Assembly: GCA_913062525.1 (NCBI GenBank)
Contig: CAJXWA010000004.1
Coordinates: 1 to 52,757, forward strand
Reading direction: 5' to 3'
Length of the DNA: 52,757 bases
Source of the DNA: an uncultured Alphaproteobacteria bacterium
GTDB taxonomy: Bacteria > Pseudomonadota > Alphaproteobacteria > Sneathiellales > Sneathiellaceae
Numbering within the stretch: the first letter of the stretch is position 1; the number at the start of each line of letters is the position of its first letter. The position numbers and the translations under genes are program-made. This document shows, one piece after another, positions 25,573-36,079 of the stretch. The notes under the pieces are model-generated. The model was not told the origin of the DNA, did no database searches, and saw only the letters and a program-made list of their open reading frames with translations.

Positions 25573-27180
25573 ATGTCCTCCAAAGAGCGGTTATATTTGT
25601 TTGACACGACACTACGCGACGGTGCGCAGACACAGGGTGTGGATTTTAGTGTCGAAGATAAAACGATTATTGCCGAAACTCTGGACAACTTAGGTATTGA
25701 TTATATCGAAGGCGGATGGCCGGGGGCAAATCCTGGTGACACAGAATTTTTCTCCAAAAAAATGACCTTCAAAAATGCCACCTTTACGGCTTTTGGAATG
25801 ACCCGAAGATCGGGACGAAGTGCGTCTAATGATCCGGGTTTAAAAGCTGTTCTGGACGCGGAAACGCCCGCGGTTTGTTTGGTGGGAAAAAGCTGGGATT
25901 TCCACGTGAAAGTCGCCCTAGGCATCGAGTTGGATGAAAATGTCGAGCTGATTTCTAGCAGTATCGCAGAATGTGCACGCCTTGGCCGGGAGCCAATGTA
26001 TGACGCAGAACATTTCTTTGACGGCTATAAAGCAAATCCAGAATACGCCCTTAAATGTGCAAAAGCCGCTTATGATGCCGGTGCTCGCTGGGTGGTTCTT
26101 TGCGATACTAACGGCGGTGCTTTGCCTCATGAAGTCGAAGCAGTAGTAGCTGAGGTCATCAAACATGTCCCGGGTGATCATTTGGGCATCCATACCCATA
26201 ATGATACTGAAAATGCGGTGGCGAATTCATTGGCTGCGATCCGCGCCGGTGTTCGTCAAGTACAAGGTACGCTAAATGGTCTAGGTGAGCGGTGCGGCAA
26301 TGCCAATATTATCAGCCTGATCCCAACATTAATGTTGAAAGAGCCCTATAAATCCCAGTTTGAAATCGGTATCAATGATGAAGGCCTAAAAAGCCTGACG
26401 TCTGTATCGCGTCTATTGGACGAAGTTTTAAACCGAGCACCTAATCGCCATCAAGCCTATGTTGGGGCGTCGGCCTTTACGCATAAAGGCGGATTGCACG
26501 TGTCAGCCGTTCAAAAAGATCCGACGACTTATGAACATGTAGAGCCAGACCTTGTGGGCAACCACCGCGTTATCCCCGTATCTGATCAGGCTGGACGGTC
26601 AAACTTGCTAGCTCAGTTCAAGGAATTTGGACTTGAAATCGATCCTAAAAATCCAAAAGTAGACAGGCTTCTAGAAGAAGTTAAAGAGCGCGAGTACGGC
26701 GGATACAGCTACGATGGTGCACCAGCCAGTTTCGAGCTTATGGCGCGCAGGCGTTTGGGGCAGGTTCCTGAATATTTTGAAGTTGAAAGCTTCCGGGTTC
26801 AAGTAGAGCGCCGCCATAATGCTAATGGTGATCTCGTTTCCGTATCTGACGCGGTTGTAAAAGTAAATGTGGACGGCGAACGTCTGATGTCCGTGGCAGA
26901 AGGAAATGGTCCGGTTAACGCCCTTGATACAGCGCTTCGAAAAGATCTCGGCAAATACTCCGAATATTTAAAAGATCTCCGCCTTGTAGATTTTAAAGTG
27001 CGTATTCTAACGAGTGGTACTGAAGCGGTAACCCGTGTGCTTATTGAAAGCACAGATGACAGTGGTCATCGTTGGTTCACAATCGGTGTATCGCCAAATA
27101 TTGTAGATGCATCATTCGCCGCCTTGCTTGATAGCGTGACGTATAAGTTGCTGCGTGATGACGCACCTCATGGTCACTAA
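25573..27180 (+). CDS. cimA: Citramalate synthase
   Basis: A 535-residue DRE-TIM metallolyase of the citramalate synthase type (LeuA-related), condensing acetyl-CoA with pyruvate on the threonine-independent route to isoleucine. The catalytic start is LFDTTLRDGAQTQGVDFSVEDK, followed by YIEGGWPGANPGDTEFF, VVLCDTNGGALPHEV, LGIHTHNDTENAVANSLAAIRAGVRQVQGTLNGLGERCGNAN and AFTHKGGLHVSAV. The C-terminal third (about 400-535) is the LeuA allosteric dimer domain, where isoleucine may act as feedback inhibitor. TQGVDFSVEDK and overall length favour citramalate synthase over 2-isopropylmalate or homocitrate synthase. The upstream gap contains TTGACC at about 25493 but no clear -10. Confidence 0.9.
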   Translation: MSSKERLYLFDTTLRDGAQTQGVDFSVEDKTIIAETLDNLGIDYIEGGWPGANPGDTEFFSKKMTFKNATFTAFGMTRRSGRSASNDPGLKAVLDAETPAVCLVGKSWDFHVKVALGIELDENVELISSSIAECARLGREPMYDAEHFFDGYKANPEYALKCAKAAYDAGARWVVLCDTNGGALPHEVEAVVAEVIKHVPGDHLGIHTHNDTENAVANSLAAIRAGVRQVQGTLNGLGERCGNANIISLIPTLMLKEPYKSQFEIGINDEGLKSLTSVSRLLDEVLNRAPNRHQAYVGASAFTHKGGLHVSAVQKDPTTYEHVEPDLVGNHRVIPVSDQAGRSNLLAQFKEFGLEIDPKNPKVDRLLEEVKEREYGGYSYDGAPASFELMARRRLGQVPEYFEVESFRVQVERRHNANGDLVSVSDAVVKVNVDGERLMSVAEGNGPVNALDTALRKDLGKYSEYLKDLRLVDFKVRILTSGTEAVTRVLIESTDDSGHRWFTIGVSPNIVDASFAALLDSVTYKLLRDDAPHGH

Positions 27181-27209
27181 TACAATCAGTTTCGGTTAAG
27201 GTATATTTC

Positions 27210-27959
27210 ATGACGGTTATAGGTATTTCCCCGGCTATTATTCTGGTTGAGCCGCAAATGGGCGAGAATATTGGTGCGGCAGCGAGAGCGATGCTGAATT
27301 TCGGTTTAACCGATCTTCGTCTAGTAAAACCTCGCGATGGGTGGCCCAATGACCGCGCCGTTGCAATGGCTGCAGGGGCCGTGGATGTGGTTCAAAACGC
27401 CCAAGTTTTTGAAACAGTAGAAGAGGCCGTGTCGGATCTTCAGCATGTGTATGCGACGACCGCCAGACCGCGGGATATGATTAAGCCTGTGGCAACACCC
27501 AATGCGGCGGCGGCGGAGCTTCGGCAATTCACACAGCTTAATGAGACTTGCGGAATTCTGTTTGGTAAGGAAAGCTCAGGTCTGTCTGGTGACGATGTCA
27601 CTTGTGCCGATACCATAATCACAGTCCCGCTAAATCCTGATTATACATCCATCAATTTGGGGCAGGCGGTGTTGCTCGTGGCCTACGAATGGTACCAGCA
27701 CGCGGATCAAACACCTGCAAAAATCGTTCGAAATGAAGAACGAGTCGCTACAAAACAAGAATTGGGAGCGCTTTATAATCGTATTGAGACAGAACTTGAT
27801 GCCCGCGGGTACTTCGAGCCAATAATGAACCGCCGTTCTGTTATCCTCAGGAATATGAGGAACATGTTCCATCGTTTTGATATGATGGAGTCAGACATTA
27901 AGGGCATGCAGGGCATTGTAAAAGGGCTGTCACTCAATAAAAAGGATACCGGAAAATGA
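27210..27959 (+). CDS. SPOUT tRNA/rRNA 2'-O-methyltransferase, TrmJ-like
   Basis: A 249-residue SPOUT methyltransferase. Motif 1 is LVEPQMGENIGAAARAMLNFGLTDLRLV, motif 2 CGILFGKESSGLSGDD and motif 3 VPLNPDYTSINLGQAVLLVAYEWYQ, the pattern of the TrmJ/TrmL family that methylates ribose 2'-OH in tRNA anticodon loops using S-adenosylmethionine. Length with a C-terminal helical extension fits TrmJ (position 32) rather than the shorter TrmL, but the position cannot be proved from sequence. Its stop overlaps the hydrolase start (ATGA). AAGG precedes the ATG. Confidence 0.87.
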   Translation: MTVIGISPAIILVEPQMGENIGAAARAMLNFGLTDLRLVKPRDGWPNDRAVAMAAGAVDVVQNAQVFETVEEAVSDLQHVYATTARPRDMIKPVATPNAAAAELRQFTQLNETCGILFGKESSGLSGDDVTCADTIITVPLNPDYTSINLGQAVLLVAYEWYQHADQTPAKIVRNEERVATKQELGALYNRIETELDARGYFEPIMNRRSVILRNMRNMFHRFDMMESDIKGMQGIVKGLSLNKKDTGK

Positions 27960-28864
27960 CGGAAATTACGCAAGGGTTTGCAGATCTAGGGCACATTAAG
28001 TTGCATTACGCTGAAAGTGGTGCTGGTAATGAAGATCTTGTTATCCTTTTGCATGGATTTCCTGAATTTTGGTATACTTGGCGAAAGCAACTCCCTGTCA
28101 TTGGGGAGACGTGCCATGCGGTTGCCCTTGATATGCGCGGATACAATTTATCTGATCGCCCTGAAAATTTAGAAGATTACCGCATCGACAAGCTGGTTAC
28201 TGATGTGATCAAGCTCGCTAAACATTTTGGAAAAGATCAGTTTTATCTTGTTTCCCACGACTGGGGGGCTGCCGTTGCTTTCTCTGTGGCTATTGCGCGG
28301 CCTGACCTGATAAAGGGCATGATCGTCTTAAACGGCGCGCATCCTTACATTTTCTCCAAACTTCTGGAAAAAAACGAAAATCAGATTGCTCATAGCAAGT
28401 ATATTACAGAATTTAGAGAAGAGGGTGTTGAAGACCGCCTTGCCGCAGATAACTGCGAATGGTTATGGGATTGGACATTTAAAGGCCACTATGATCGCGG
28501 CCTGATTACAGATGCAGAAAAGGCCGAATATATAAAGGCTTGGACAATGCCGGGTGCCATTGCGGCAATGCTCAATTATTATCGGGCGTCGCCAGTAAAA
28601 CCGCGACCAGCCTCCCAAGGGGCAAAGCCTCTAAAACTTGACCCAGATATGTTCAAGGTAAACGTTCCGACTTTGATTGTATGGGGGGATAAAGATCATG
28701 CTCTCATGCCGGAAAACCTTGATGGAATGGGCGATTTTATTGATGATCTGGAGGTTGTTCGCTTGCCAGACGTGAGCCATTGGGTAACCCACGAAGCCCC
28801 CGAACGGGTTAGCTCTGAGATATTGCGCTACATAAAACAGCTAAAGGGCAGAAAACTTGACTAA
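27956..28864 (+). CDS. Alpha/beta hydrolase, epoxide-hydrolase-like
   Basis: A 302-residue alpha/beta hydrolase. The oxyanion segment is LLHGFPEFWYTWRKQLP, the nucleophile elbow VSHDWGAAVAFS carries an Asp nucleophile, as in epoxide hydrolases and haloalkane dehalogenases, and the C-terminal DVSHWVTHEAPERV carries the catalytic His. The acid is probably in VWGDKDHALMPE. A lid region with tyrosines (YYRASPVKP) is consistent with epoxide activation. No signal peptide, so cytoplasmic. It is coupled by a four-base overlap to the methyltransferase, but no functional link is evident. Substrate unknown. Confidence 0.85.
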   Translation: MTEITQGFADLGHIKLHYAESGAGNEDLVILLHGFPEFWYTWRKQLPVIGETCHAVALDMRGYNLSDRPENLEDYRIDKLVTDVIKLAKHFGKDQFYLVSHDWGAAVAFSVAIARPDLIKGMIVLNGAHPYIFSKLLEKNENQIAHSKYITEFREEGVEDRLAADNCEWLWDWTFKGHYDRGLITDAEKAEYIKAWTMPGAIAAMLNYYRASPVKPRPASQGAKPLKLDPDMFKVNVPTLIVWGDKDHALMPENLDGMGDFIDDLEVVRLPDVSHWVTHEAPERVSSEILRYIKQLKGRKLD

Positions 28865-28870
28865 AAGGCG

Positions 28871-28898
28871 TTGACAAGCTGATTGGCATAAGTATATT
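28871..28898 (+). promoter_or_regulatory. Sigma70 promoter for rpsD
   Basis: A consensus -35 TTGACA (28871-28876), a 16-base spacer and TATATT (28893-28898) lie about 65 bases before the rpsD ATG. The leader has a short stem (GCAC-TCCT-GTGC). Ribosomal S4 genes are often autoregulated at the leader; whether this one is cannot be judged here. Confidence 0.6.
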
Positions 28899-28962
28899 GC
28901 GCACTCCTGTGCAAGCCTCGTCGGCATGCCTTATCCTTTAGATTTAGATTGGAATAAGTTTT

Positions 28963-29580
28963 ATGACAAAACGTATTCAGGCCAAGTATAAAATTGATCG
29001 TCGTATGGGCGAAAACATCTGGGGTCGTCCGAAGAGCCCAGTAAATACACGTGACTACGGTCCAGGTCAGCATGGCCAAGGTCGTCGCGGTAAGCTCTCC
29101 GACTTCGGTATCCATCTTCGTGCAAAACAGAAGCTTAAAGGCTACTACGGCAGCATCACAGAGAAAAGCTTCCGTCGTTTGTATGCAGAAGCTGTTCGTC
29201 TTCGTGGCGATACATCTGAAAACCTCATCGGCCTACTAGAGCGTCGTTTGGATGCTGTTGTATACCGCATGAAATTCGTACCAACTGTTTTTGCTGCACG
29301 TCAGTTCGTGAACCATGGTCACGTTACTGTAAACGGTAAAAAAGTGAACATCTCATCTTACCAAGTTAAAGTTGGTGATGTGATTGAAGTTCGTGAAAAA
29401 TCCAAACAAATGGCTCTCGTTCTTGAAGCTGCTGCAAGCGCTGAACGGGAAGTTCCTGAATACATGGAAGTAGATCACAAGACTATGAAAGGGACATTCA
29501 ACACGATCCCAGGTCTTTCTGATGTTCCTTATCCAGTTGTTATGGAGCCAAACCTTATCGTGGAATTCTATTCCCGCTAA
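28963..29580 (+). CDS. rpsD: 30S ribosomal protein S4
   Basis: A 205-residue ribosomal protein S4, a primary binder of 16S rRNA in 30S assembly. The N-terminus [26 protein letters not shown] and [19 protein letters not shown] are the alphaproteobacterial form without the zinc cysteines. The S4 RNA-binding domain is seen in [53 protein letters not shown]. The C-terminus NLIVEFYSR is typical. It stands alone here, not in an alpha operon, with its own promoter upstream and a rho-independent terminator downstream. Codon use appears more biased than that of its neighbours, as expected for a highly expressed gene. Confidence 0.98.
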   Translation: MTKRIQAKYKIDRRMGENIWGRPKSPVNTRDYGPGQHGQGRRGKLSDFGIHLRAKQKLKGYYGSITEKSFRRLYAEAVRLRGDTSENLIGLLERRLDAVVYRMKFVPTVFAARQFVNHGHVTVNGKKVNISSYQVKVGDVIEVREKSKQMALVLEAAASAEREVPEYMEVDHKTMKGTFNTIPGLSDVPYPVVMEPNLIVEFYSR

Positions 29581-29605
29581 AATTTGGTTTAAACCTAAGT
29601 TTTAT

Positions 29606-29638
29606 AAAAACCCTGCATGTCATGTGCGGGGTTTTTTA
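29606..29638 (+). terminator. Rho-independent terminator of rpsD
   Basis: ACCCTGCA (29610-29617) pairs with TGCGGGGT (29625-29632), with one G-U pair and a 7-base loop. The stem is flanked by AAAAA and TTTTTT, giving a hairpin with a U-run 25 bases after the rpsD stop. Confidence 0.88.
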
Positions 29639-29778
29639 TTGCCAATTTCTGAGATCCCTTTATCCATTTAGTTGTTTTATATATTAGTAAGTTAAAGTTT
29701 TACTAAAATGTAATGTATTTCTGCCAAAATTCATTTTGACTAATCAAATTGCGTTGATTTCACGTAGGAGTGCATTAG

Positions 29779-32013
29779 ATGTTTGGCTTTAATCTCAGGA
29801 TTTCAAAGAAGCTACCCTTGCTAATTGTGACATCTGCTTTGTTGATGGCTCTAATTTTGGGGGTTACGAGTTACTATCAAAGTTCAACAGCGCTTCATGT
29901 TGAAGTTCAAAATAAGTTAAAAACCGCATTGCAGGGAAGAACTACTGCGATGCAGGAATATCTAAAGTCTATTCAGGAAGATCTTCGAATAACTGCGTCA
30001 AATCCTTTGGTTGCCGCCGCGACGGTTGAATTTGGTAAAGCTTGGCAGGATTTGGGTGAGTCGCCTTCCAAAAAACTCCAAAAATTGTATATTGCAGATA
30101 ATCCATTTCCTACCGGTGAGAAGGAGAAACTGGACGCAGCAAAAGATAAATCTAGCTATACTGCAACGCATAAGAAATATCACATTTGGTTCAGAAAGAT
30201 GCTTCAAGAACGTTCCTATTATGATATTTTCCTTTTCGATAAAGAGGGAAACCTGATCTACACAGTTTTTAAAGAGTTGGATTACGCTACCAATTTGATG
30301 AACGGAAAATACCGCGACACTGATCTTGGTAATGCATTCAGAGCTGCAAAAGAAAAACCAAAGGCTGATTTTCAAGCTTTCTTTGACTTTAAACCTTATT
30401 CCCCAAGTCATGGCGCGCCGGCCAGTTTTATTTCGAGCCCAATTTTAAATTCTGAAGGGTCCTTTCTTGGCGTTCTTGCATTTCAGATGCCGATAGATCG
30501 ATTGAACAGCATTATGCAAGATACCGTTGGAATGGGACGAACTGGTGAGAGTTTTCTAGTTGGCACAGATTTTTTAATGAGAAATGACTCTCGTTTTTCA
30601 GAAGAGAGTACAATTTTGAAAAGAACAGTAAAAACACCTCAAGTTGAGCAGGCGTTGGCTGGAAATGTGTCCGCCATGCAATCAGTGGATTATCACAACG
30701 TTATTGTTGAATCGGCATTTGGTTTTATTGATTTCCTAGGAACTCGATGGGCTGTTGTTTCCGAGATTGAGCTAAATGAGTTCGAGGAACCAATCGTGGA
30801 AATGCGCAACATCACTGTTTTAGTTACGATGGTTCTGTTGTTGGTTATTGGTGCTGTCGGTGTAATTTCTTCGCGGGGAATTGTAGTTCCAATCGTAAGA
30901 ATGACCGAAACGATGACGTTACTTGCAAATGGCGATAACTCAGTTGAAGTCCGAGGATATGATAGAAAAGACGAGATTGGTGAGATGGCCAGTGCAGTGA
31001 ATGTATTTAAAGAAAATGCCGTCGAGCGAGCTAGTTTACGTGAAAAAGCAGCGATTGATAATGAACAAGCAAATTTGCAAAAACAAAAAATTCAAACAGA
31101 AAAAGAGCAACAATTAGCGACAGAGCGCGACAGGGAAAAGCGAGAAAGCGCCGAAAAAGAAAAACGAACTGAAATGATTGCAAATATGATAAGTCAATTC
31201 GAAGAAAAAATTGGAACATTGCTCTTAACAATGGATCAAGCGTCAAATACGCTTCAGAATACCGCAACCAGTATGTCAAGTTCAGCGGAAAGCTCAGAAC
31301 AGTTATCGGCGACGGTAGCTACCGCGTCAAACGAAGCATCTGCCAGTGTTCAGAATGTTGCGTCAGCAGCTGAAGAATTATCAGCATCCATATCTGAAAT
31401 CAGCCGGCAAGTAACTCAAGCAACAAATGTCACAGAGGAAGCTGTTCTGGAAGCCAATCAGAGTATTAAAACAGTTAAAGAGTTATCTAATACCTCGCAG
31501 AAAATTAGTGAAGTTGTCAGTATGATTAACGATATTGCCGGTCAGACTAACCTCTTGGCGTTGAACGCCACTATTGAAGCTGCGCGGGCAGGAGATGCAG
31601 GTAAAGGGTTTGCTGTTGTTGCCTCTGAAGTGAAGGCATTGGCTAATCAAACGGCAAAAGCCACTGAGGAAATCTCCAACCAGATCAATGAAATGCAACG
31701 CGTGACTGACAGTTCCGTTGATGCAATGAATAATATCGACGGGATAATTCAGAAAATTAGAGAGTCTACGATTACGATCTCGTCTGCCGTTGAAGAACAA
31801 AGTGCTGCCACGAGCGAAATATCTCGAAACGTTCAGGAAGCATCTTCAGGCACAACTGAAGTGTCTAAAAATATTGTGTTGGTATCAGATAGAAGTAGGG
31901 AAGCGGGCAAAGCCTCAGCAGAGGTTTTATCCTCATCGCAAAACCTTGAAATTGTAGCAAGTAGCCTTAAAGATGATATTGAAATGTTCTTAAATGATGT
32001 GAAAAACGCTTAA
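29779..32013 (+). CDS. Methyl-accepting chemotaxis protein with large dCache-like domain
   Basis: A 744-residue transmembrane chemoreceptor. A helix at about 13-31 and another at about 345-366 enclose a 310-residue periplasmic region resembling a dCache domain ([57 protein letters not shown]). HAMP follows, then a charged coiled coil ([28 protein letters not shown]), then the signalling hairpin with [42 protein letters not shown]. No CheR pentapeptide at the C-terminus. The ligand is unknown. It is a single gene with TAGGAG before the ATG. Its cytoplasmic part is closely similar to that of the receptor at 17266, suggesting both join the same chemosensory array. Confidence 0.94.
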   Translation: MFGFNLRISKKLPLLIVTSALLMALILGVTSYYQSSTALHVEVQNKLKTALQGRTTAMQEYLKSIQEDLRITASNPLVAAATVEFGKAWQDLGESPSKKLQKLYIADNPFPTGEKEKLDAAKDKSSYTATHKKYHIWFRKMLQERSYYDIFLFDKEGNLIYTVFKELDYATNLMNGKYRDTDLGNAFRAAKEKPKADFQAFFDFKPYSPSHGAPASFISSPILNSEGSFLGVLAFQMPIDRLNSIMQDTVGMGRTGESFLVGTDFLMRNDSRFSEESTILKRTVKTPQVEQALAGNVSAMQSVDYHNVIVESAFGFIDFLGTRWAVVSEIELNEFEEPIVEMRNITVLVTMVLLLVIGAVGVISSRGIVVPIVRMTETMTLLANGDNSVEVRGYDRKDEIGEMASAVNVFKENAVERASLREKAAIDNEQANLQKQKIQTEKEQQLATERDREKRESAEKEKRTEMIANMISQFEEKIGTLLLTMDQASNTLQNTATSMSSSAESSEQLSATVATASNEASASVQNVASAAEELSASISEISRQVTQATNVTEEAVLEANQSIKTVKELSNTSQKISEVVSMINDIAGQTNLLALNATIEAARAGDAGKGFAVVASEVKALANQTAKATEEISNQINEMQRVTDSSVDAMNNIDGIIQKIRESTITISSAVEEQSAATSEISRNVQEASSGTTEVSKNIVLVSDRSREAGKASAEVLSSSQNLEIVASSLKDDIEMFLNDVKNA

Positions 32014-32028
32014 TGGCATTTAGTGCTA

Positions 32029-32068
32029 GTCGATCAGTTTGTTGAACTTTGATGAATTACTGATCGAC
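32029..32068 (+). repeat. Perfect 10-base inverted repeat after the chemoreceptor gene
   Basis: GTCGATCAGT (32029-32038) and ACTGATCGAC (32059-32068) are perfect complements around a 20-base loop, starting 16 bases after the chemoreceptor stop. No U-run follows, so it could be a 3'-end protecting hairpin, a weak terminator or an operator for the TerC gene. The remaining 186 bases to the TerC gene show nothing further I can support. Confidence 0.45.
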
Positions 32069-32254
32069 AGTTAATCTTGAATAAGCTTTTCCCATAAACA
32101 TGCAAAATGCATATTATTACGCAGAAAAATTTGCCTTTCGGCGACACTCTTTCCCATGTTCAATTCCCAATAGAAAACTAAAAAACGCCTTGTTTTTACT
32201 CAAAACAATCAATATCTATTGCGCTAATGTCTTTTTAAATCAACGGATAATCAG

Positions 32255-32995
32255 ATGTTTTTGATTGAATTATTTTCTGAACCAACAGCAGTTATCGCCC
32301 TTCTAACATTGATTGTAATGGAAATTGTGTTGGGGATAGACAATTTGATCTTTGTCTCCATCCTTAGCAATAAATTGCCAGAACATCAGAGAAAATCTGG
32401 GAGAATGATTGGCATAGGGCTTGCCATGATTTTGCGGTTGGTGCTTTTATCTCTCATTGCCGTTATTGTTTCTTTAACTGAACCTGTACTTACCGTTTTT
32501 GAACATTCATTTTCATGGCGAGATCTAATTATGTTAGGTGGAGGATTATTTCTGGTTTGGAAGGCAACGACGGAAGTTCATCATCATATGCAAGGTGCTG
32601 AAGAAGAAAATGCGGCGGATCCATCTGTTGTCGCTAGTTTCTCTGCGGTCATTGTACAAATATTACTGCTTGATATCGTATTTTCAGTGGACAGCATTAT
32701 CACAGCAGTTGGGATGACTGATGAAATCTCCATCATGGTGATAGCTGTAGTGATCTCTGTTGCTATCATGATGTTTGCTGCAAACCCACTGTCTGAATTT
32801 ATCTCGAAGAACCCAACCGTCGTCATGCTGGCGCTAGGGTTTTTGTTGATGATCGGTATGACTTTGATCGCTGACGGATTGGGTATGCATGTGCCAAAAG
32901 GCTATATCTACGGCGCAATGGCCTTTTCAGCAGGTGTAGAAACCCTAAACCTGCTGACCCGGCGTGTTAAAAAAGGCAAAAAATCTAAAGCTTAA
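32255..32995 (+). CDS. TerC family integral membrane protein
   Basis: A 246-residue membrane protein of the TerC family with about seven hydrophobic segments. The two diagnostic acidic helices are present: [21 protein letters not shown] near the N-terminus and [20 protein letters not shown] in the middle. The intervening [23 protein letters not shown] is also typical. Members have been linked to tellurite resistance and, in several bacteria, to metal export, notably manganese; the specific role here is unknown. The gene is alone, and its 3' end overlaps the purN stop by four bases in convergent orientation. Confidence 0.9.
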   Translation: MFLIELFSEPTAVIALLTLIVMEIVLGIDNLIFVSILSNKLPEHQRKSGRMIGIGLAMILRLVLLSLIAVIVSLTEPVLTVFEHSFSWRDLIMLGGGLFLVWKATTEVHHHMQGAEEENAADPSVVASFSAVIVQILLLDIVFSVDSIITAVGMTDEISIMVIAVVISVAIMMFAANPLSEFISKNPTVVMLALGFLLMIGMTLIADGLGMHVPKGYIYGAMAFSAGVETLNLLTRRVKKGKKSKA

Positions 32996-33642
32996 TCGTC
33001 AGAAACCAACGGATTGGTAAGGGTTGCTTCAGTTTCAGCTGCTCCCACTATGGTGGCGATTGATCCATGAACTTTTACTTTTCTCTCGGCTATCAATTTA
33101 AGCGCGAGAGGGTAAATTCTGTGTTCTTGAACCAAAATACGGTCCGCAAGGATGTCCGCCGTATCACCGGTTAAAATAGGAACCACTGCTTGTACAACAA
33201 TTGGCCCATCATCCATTTCAGGTCTGACGAAATGAACGGTGCACCCAGTAAACCGAGTGCCAGATTCAATCGCACGTTCGTGCACATGCAGACCTTTAAA
33301 CGCTGGCAGCAGTGATGGATGGATATTAATGATGCGGTCACGCCAACGATTAACGAAATCAGGCGTTAGCAGACGCATAAACCCAGCTAGGCAGATCAGA
33401 TCCACCTTTTGCTCTGTAAGATATTTAGACACATCAGTATCAAAATCTTCGCGATTTTCATAATCACGGTGATTTATAACCTTAGTCGGAATATCATTCT
33501 CTTTAGCAAAGTCAAGACCTGCAGCATCTGGATTATTGGATAAAACAGTTACAATTTCAGCCGGAAATCCATCTTGTTTACTCGCACGGACGAGCGCTTG
33601 CATGTTCGAGCCACGCGACGAAATTAAAATTGCTACTTTCAC
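32992..33642 (-). CDS. purN: Phosphoribosylglycinamide formyltransferase
   Basis: A 216-residue PurN, transferring formyl from 10-formyltetrahydrofolate to glycinamide ribonucleotide in purine synthesis. Signatures are [61 protein letters not shown] and the [20 protein letters not shown] segment with catalytic Asn, His and Asp. Its ATG overlaps the purM stop, so it is the second gene of a purM-purN operon, the usual arrangement. Confidence 0.96.
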   Translation of the reverse strand: MKVAILISSRGSNMQALVRASKQDGFPAEIVTVLSNNPDAAGLDFAKENDIPTKVINHRDYENREDFDTDVSKYLTEQKVDLICLAGFMRLLTPDFVNRWRDRIINIHPSLLPAFKGLHVHERAIESGTRFTGCTVHFVRPEMDDGPIVVQAVVPILTGDTADILADRILVQEHRIYPLALKLIAERKVKVHGSIATIVGAAETEATLTNPLVSDD

Positions 33643-34721
33643 TCGAAAAATGCCTCATCAAGATCATTGATAATCACTTGTTCCTGATCATTGGTGCGGC
33701 TAATTAGGCGACCAATTTCAAAAACCTCTTCGCCTTCATCGGCGAGCAATGTTTTAAGAGCTGCTGCATGAGCAGGGTCAACGGCAACGACCATTCCAAG
33801 ACCACAGTTAAACGTGGTTGCAAGTTCCCGTGGCTTGATGTTGCCAAGTTCCGCCAGCCATTTGAACAGCGGCGGTAGTGGCCATGAAGTCGCATCAATT
33901 TCAGCCACAAGGTTATCTGGCAAAATACGCGGTATATTCTCATAAAGTCCGCCGCCAGTAATGTGCGACAGGGCTTTGATGTATCCAGCGCGAACACCGG
34001 CGAGGCAGCTTTTAACGTAAATTTTGGTTGGAGCAATCAATGCATCACCAAGTTCACGGCTGTCATCAAAGGGGGCCGGAGCATTTAAATCGCACTTAAA
34101 ATCGTCGATTAATCTTCGGACCAACGAATACCCATTGGAATGTACGCCGGATGAGGCTAGTCCCAAAAGAATATCGCCCTCTTTCAAAGTGTCTGAGAGT
34201 AACAACTGATCTCGTTCCACTGCACCAACCGTGAAACCTGCCATGTCGTAATCACCTTTAGCATACATGCCAGGCATTTCTGCTGTTTCGCCGCCGATAA
34301 GTGCGCACCCAGCTTGTTTGCATCCTTCAGCAATACCGCTGATAATGTCGCGGGTTGCCTCAACGTCAAGTCCACCAGTTGCAAAGTAGTCGAGGAAAAA
34401 TAAAGGTTCTGCGCCTTGAACAACTAAGTCATTCACGCACATGGCAACTAGGTCGATGCCAACGGTATCGTGCTTGTTCATATCGATGGCAACTTTTAAT
34501 TTAGTGCCAACGCCATCGGTTGCAGATACCAAAAGTGGATCTTTAAAACCTGCGGCTTTTAGATCAAACAATGCGCCAAACCCGCCAAGATCGGCATTTG
34601 CGCCGGGGCGGCGTGTCATTGCTGCGAGTGGTTTAATTGCATCTACAAGAGAATTACCGGCTTCGATATCGACGCCCGCATCTTTGTAGCTGTAACTTTT
34701 TTTGGAGCTTTCGTGTGTCAT
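33639..34721 (-). CDS. purM: Phosphoribosylformylglycinamidine cyclo-ligase
   Basis: A 360-residue PurM that closes the imidazole ring of aminoimidazole ribonucleotide using ATP. Visible are [93 protein letters not shown] and [12 protein letters not shown]. The ORF track extends 28 codons upstream, but the internal ATG at 34721 gives the normal length and N-terminus ([16 protein letters not shown]). The gap of 66 bases to the divergent DUF2066 gene would hold both promoters. Confidence 0.95.
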   Translation of the reverse strand: MTHESSKKSYSYKDAGVDIEAGNSLVDAIKPLAAMTRRPGANADLGGFGALFDLKAAGFKDPLLVSATDGVGTKLKVAIDMNKHDTVGIDLVAMCVNDLVVQGAEPLFFLDYFATGGLDVEATRDIISGIAEGCKQAGCALIGGETAEMPGMYAKGDYDMAGFTVGAVERDQLLLSDTLKEGDILLGLASSGVHSNGYSLVRRLIDDFKCDLNAPAPFDDSRELGDALIAPTKIYVKSCLAGVRAGYIKALSHITGGGLYENIPRILPDNLVAEIDATSWPLPPLFKWLAELGNIKPRELATTFNCGLGMVVAVDPAHAAALKTLLADEGEEVFEIGRLISRTNDQEQVIINDLDEAFFE

Positions 34722-34787
34722 AAGATATGCTCTATCCAATGTCCTGATTCTATTTGGGCCAACATACGTTTTTTCCAGTGGTTTGCA

Positions 34788-35939
34788 ATGACAGAAACAC
34801 AACAAAATAATCGTCTGAACACGACACTCCGAATACTGGTGGCAAGTAGCCTCCTGATTTTCAGTATTTGCAGCAGTGCGCTTGGCTCAGGTTTGTATTC
34901 AATACAAGGGATTGCGGTGGATAAAACCGCTGGATCTGCAAGCGCGGCCAGAGTACTCGCTGTTGCCGAAGGGCAGAGTAGGGCCTTCTCGACGTTGCTG
35001 CGAAAACTCACTCCAAAAAGCTATCACGGTGAATTACCCCGTCTAAGCGATTCTGATCTTACCTCGCTAGTTCGTGGGTTTCAGGTTCGAAATGAGAAAA
35101 CATCGTCTCAAAGATATTTGGCAGATCTCACTTTTGAATTTAAACGGGATCTCGTTCTTCCCATTTTAACCGCAAGAGATATTCCCTATTCAGAAAGTAT
35201 CAGTAAGCCATTGTTAGTTCTTCCGGTGTTTGAAGACAAAGGCATAAAAAATCTGTGGGATGAACCTAATCCGTGGCGAGATGTGTGGGTTGACGTTTTC
35301 GAAGGAGGCAAAGGCCCTAGGGGAAATATCAAACGACAAGATGATTGGGCGCAAAATGCTCTTCTTCCAATCATGGTTCCTAGCGGCACATTGGATGATA
35401 TGAAAATGGTTGACGTAGAAGATGCCATTTATTTACGAGAAGAGGCCATTAATCGTATCTCTGAAGAATATGGGGCCGGTGCAATCCTTGTGGCCTATGC
35501 GAGCCTTCAAAATCAAAATGGTATTCGCCGGCTTGATATTTCCTATCAACGAAGTGATCTTATTTCTCCTGCCGTAATCGAAAGTTTTACTGGTGGTGAT
35601 ACAGATCGCGACATCTACCGGGCTGCTATATTCGATGTTATCGAAAATCTACAAGAAAGCTGGAAAGATCAGAATATTTTGGATCGCAATGTTGAAAATA
35701 GATTAGCGCTGTCCACGTCAATAACCGGTTTGAATGACTGGTTAAACGTACAAAGTAAAACCAGATCCATTCCTGCTGTGCAAGATTTAACAGTACGGGA
35801 AATGTCGGTGGATAGAGTCTTTTGGGAAATCAACTTTGTCGGTGATTTGGCGCAGCTTAAAAGTGCACTTGGACAAAGAGATCTTGTTTTACAAAATGAA
35901 GACGGATATTGGACCCTTCATAAAAAAGAAAATCCATAA
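34788..35939 (+). CDS. Exported DUF2066 protein
   Basis: A 383-residue protein with a cytoplasmic head and a signal peptide or anchor at about residues 14-34 ([20 protein letters not shown]), followed by a DUF2066-type region ([62 protein letters not shown]). The start at 34788 is chosen because the upstream 25 codons of the ORF track lie in the promoter gap with purM. Proteins of this type sit divergently from purM next to PerM and hdaA in many alphaproteobacteria, but their function is unknown. The mature protein is expected in the periplasm. Confidence 0.8.
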   Translation: MTETQQNNRLNTTLRILVASSLLIFSICSSALGSGLYSIQGIAVDKTAGSASAARVLAVAEGQSRAFSTLLRKLTPKSYHGELPRLSDSDLTSLVRGFQVRNEKTSSQRYLADLTFEFKRDLVLPILTARDIPYSESISKPLLVLPVFEDKGIKNLWDEPNPWRDVWVDVFEGGKGPRGNIKRQDDWAQNALLPIMVPSGTLDDMKMVDVEDAIYLREEAINRISEEYGAGAILVAYASLQNQNGIRRLDISYQRSDLISPAVIESFTGGDTDRDIYRAAIFDVIENLQESWKDQNILDRNVENRLALSTSITGLNDWLNVQSKTRSIPAVQDLTVREMSVDRVFWEINFVGDLAQLKSALGQRDLVLQNEDGYWTLHKKENP

Positions 35940-36079
35940 CTGCTGAAATTTCAATGTCTGAATTCTAGCTGACAACCCGGATTATGATGTCGTATGACGG
36001 CCTTGCTACCGGGGTGTGGTTATAGTGTGGAACAGGCCGGCGAGAACAATCTACGTGACGATAAATAGGGGATGGATAA

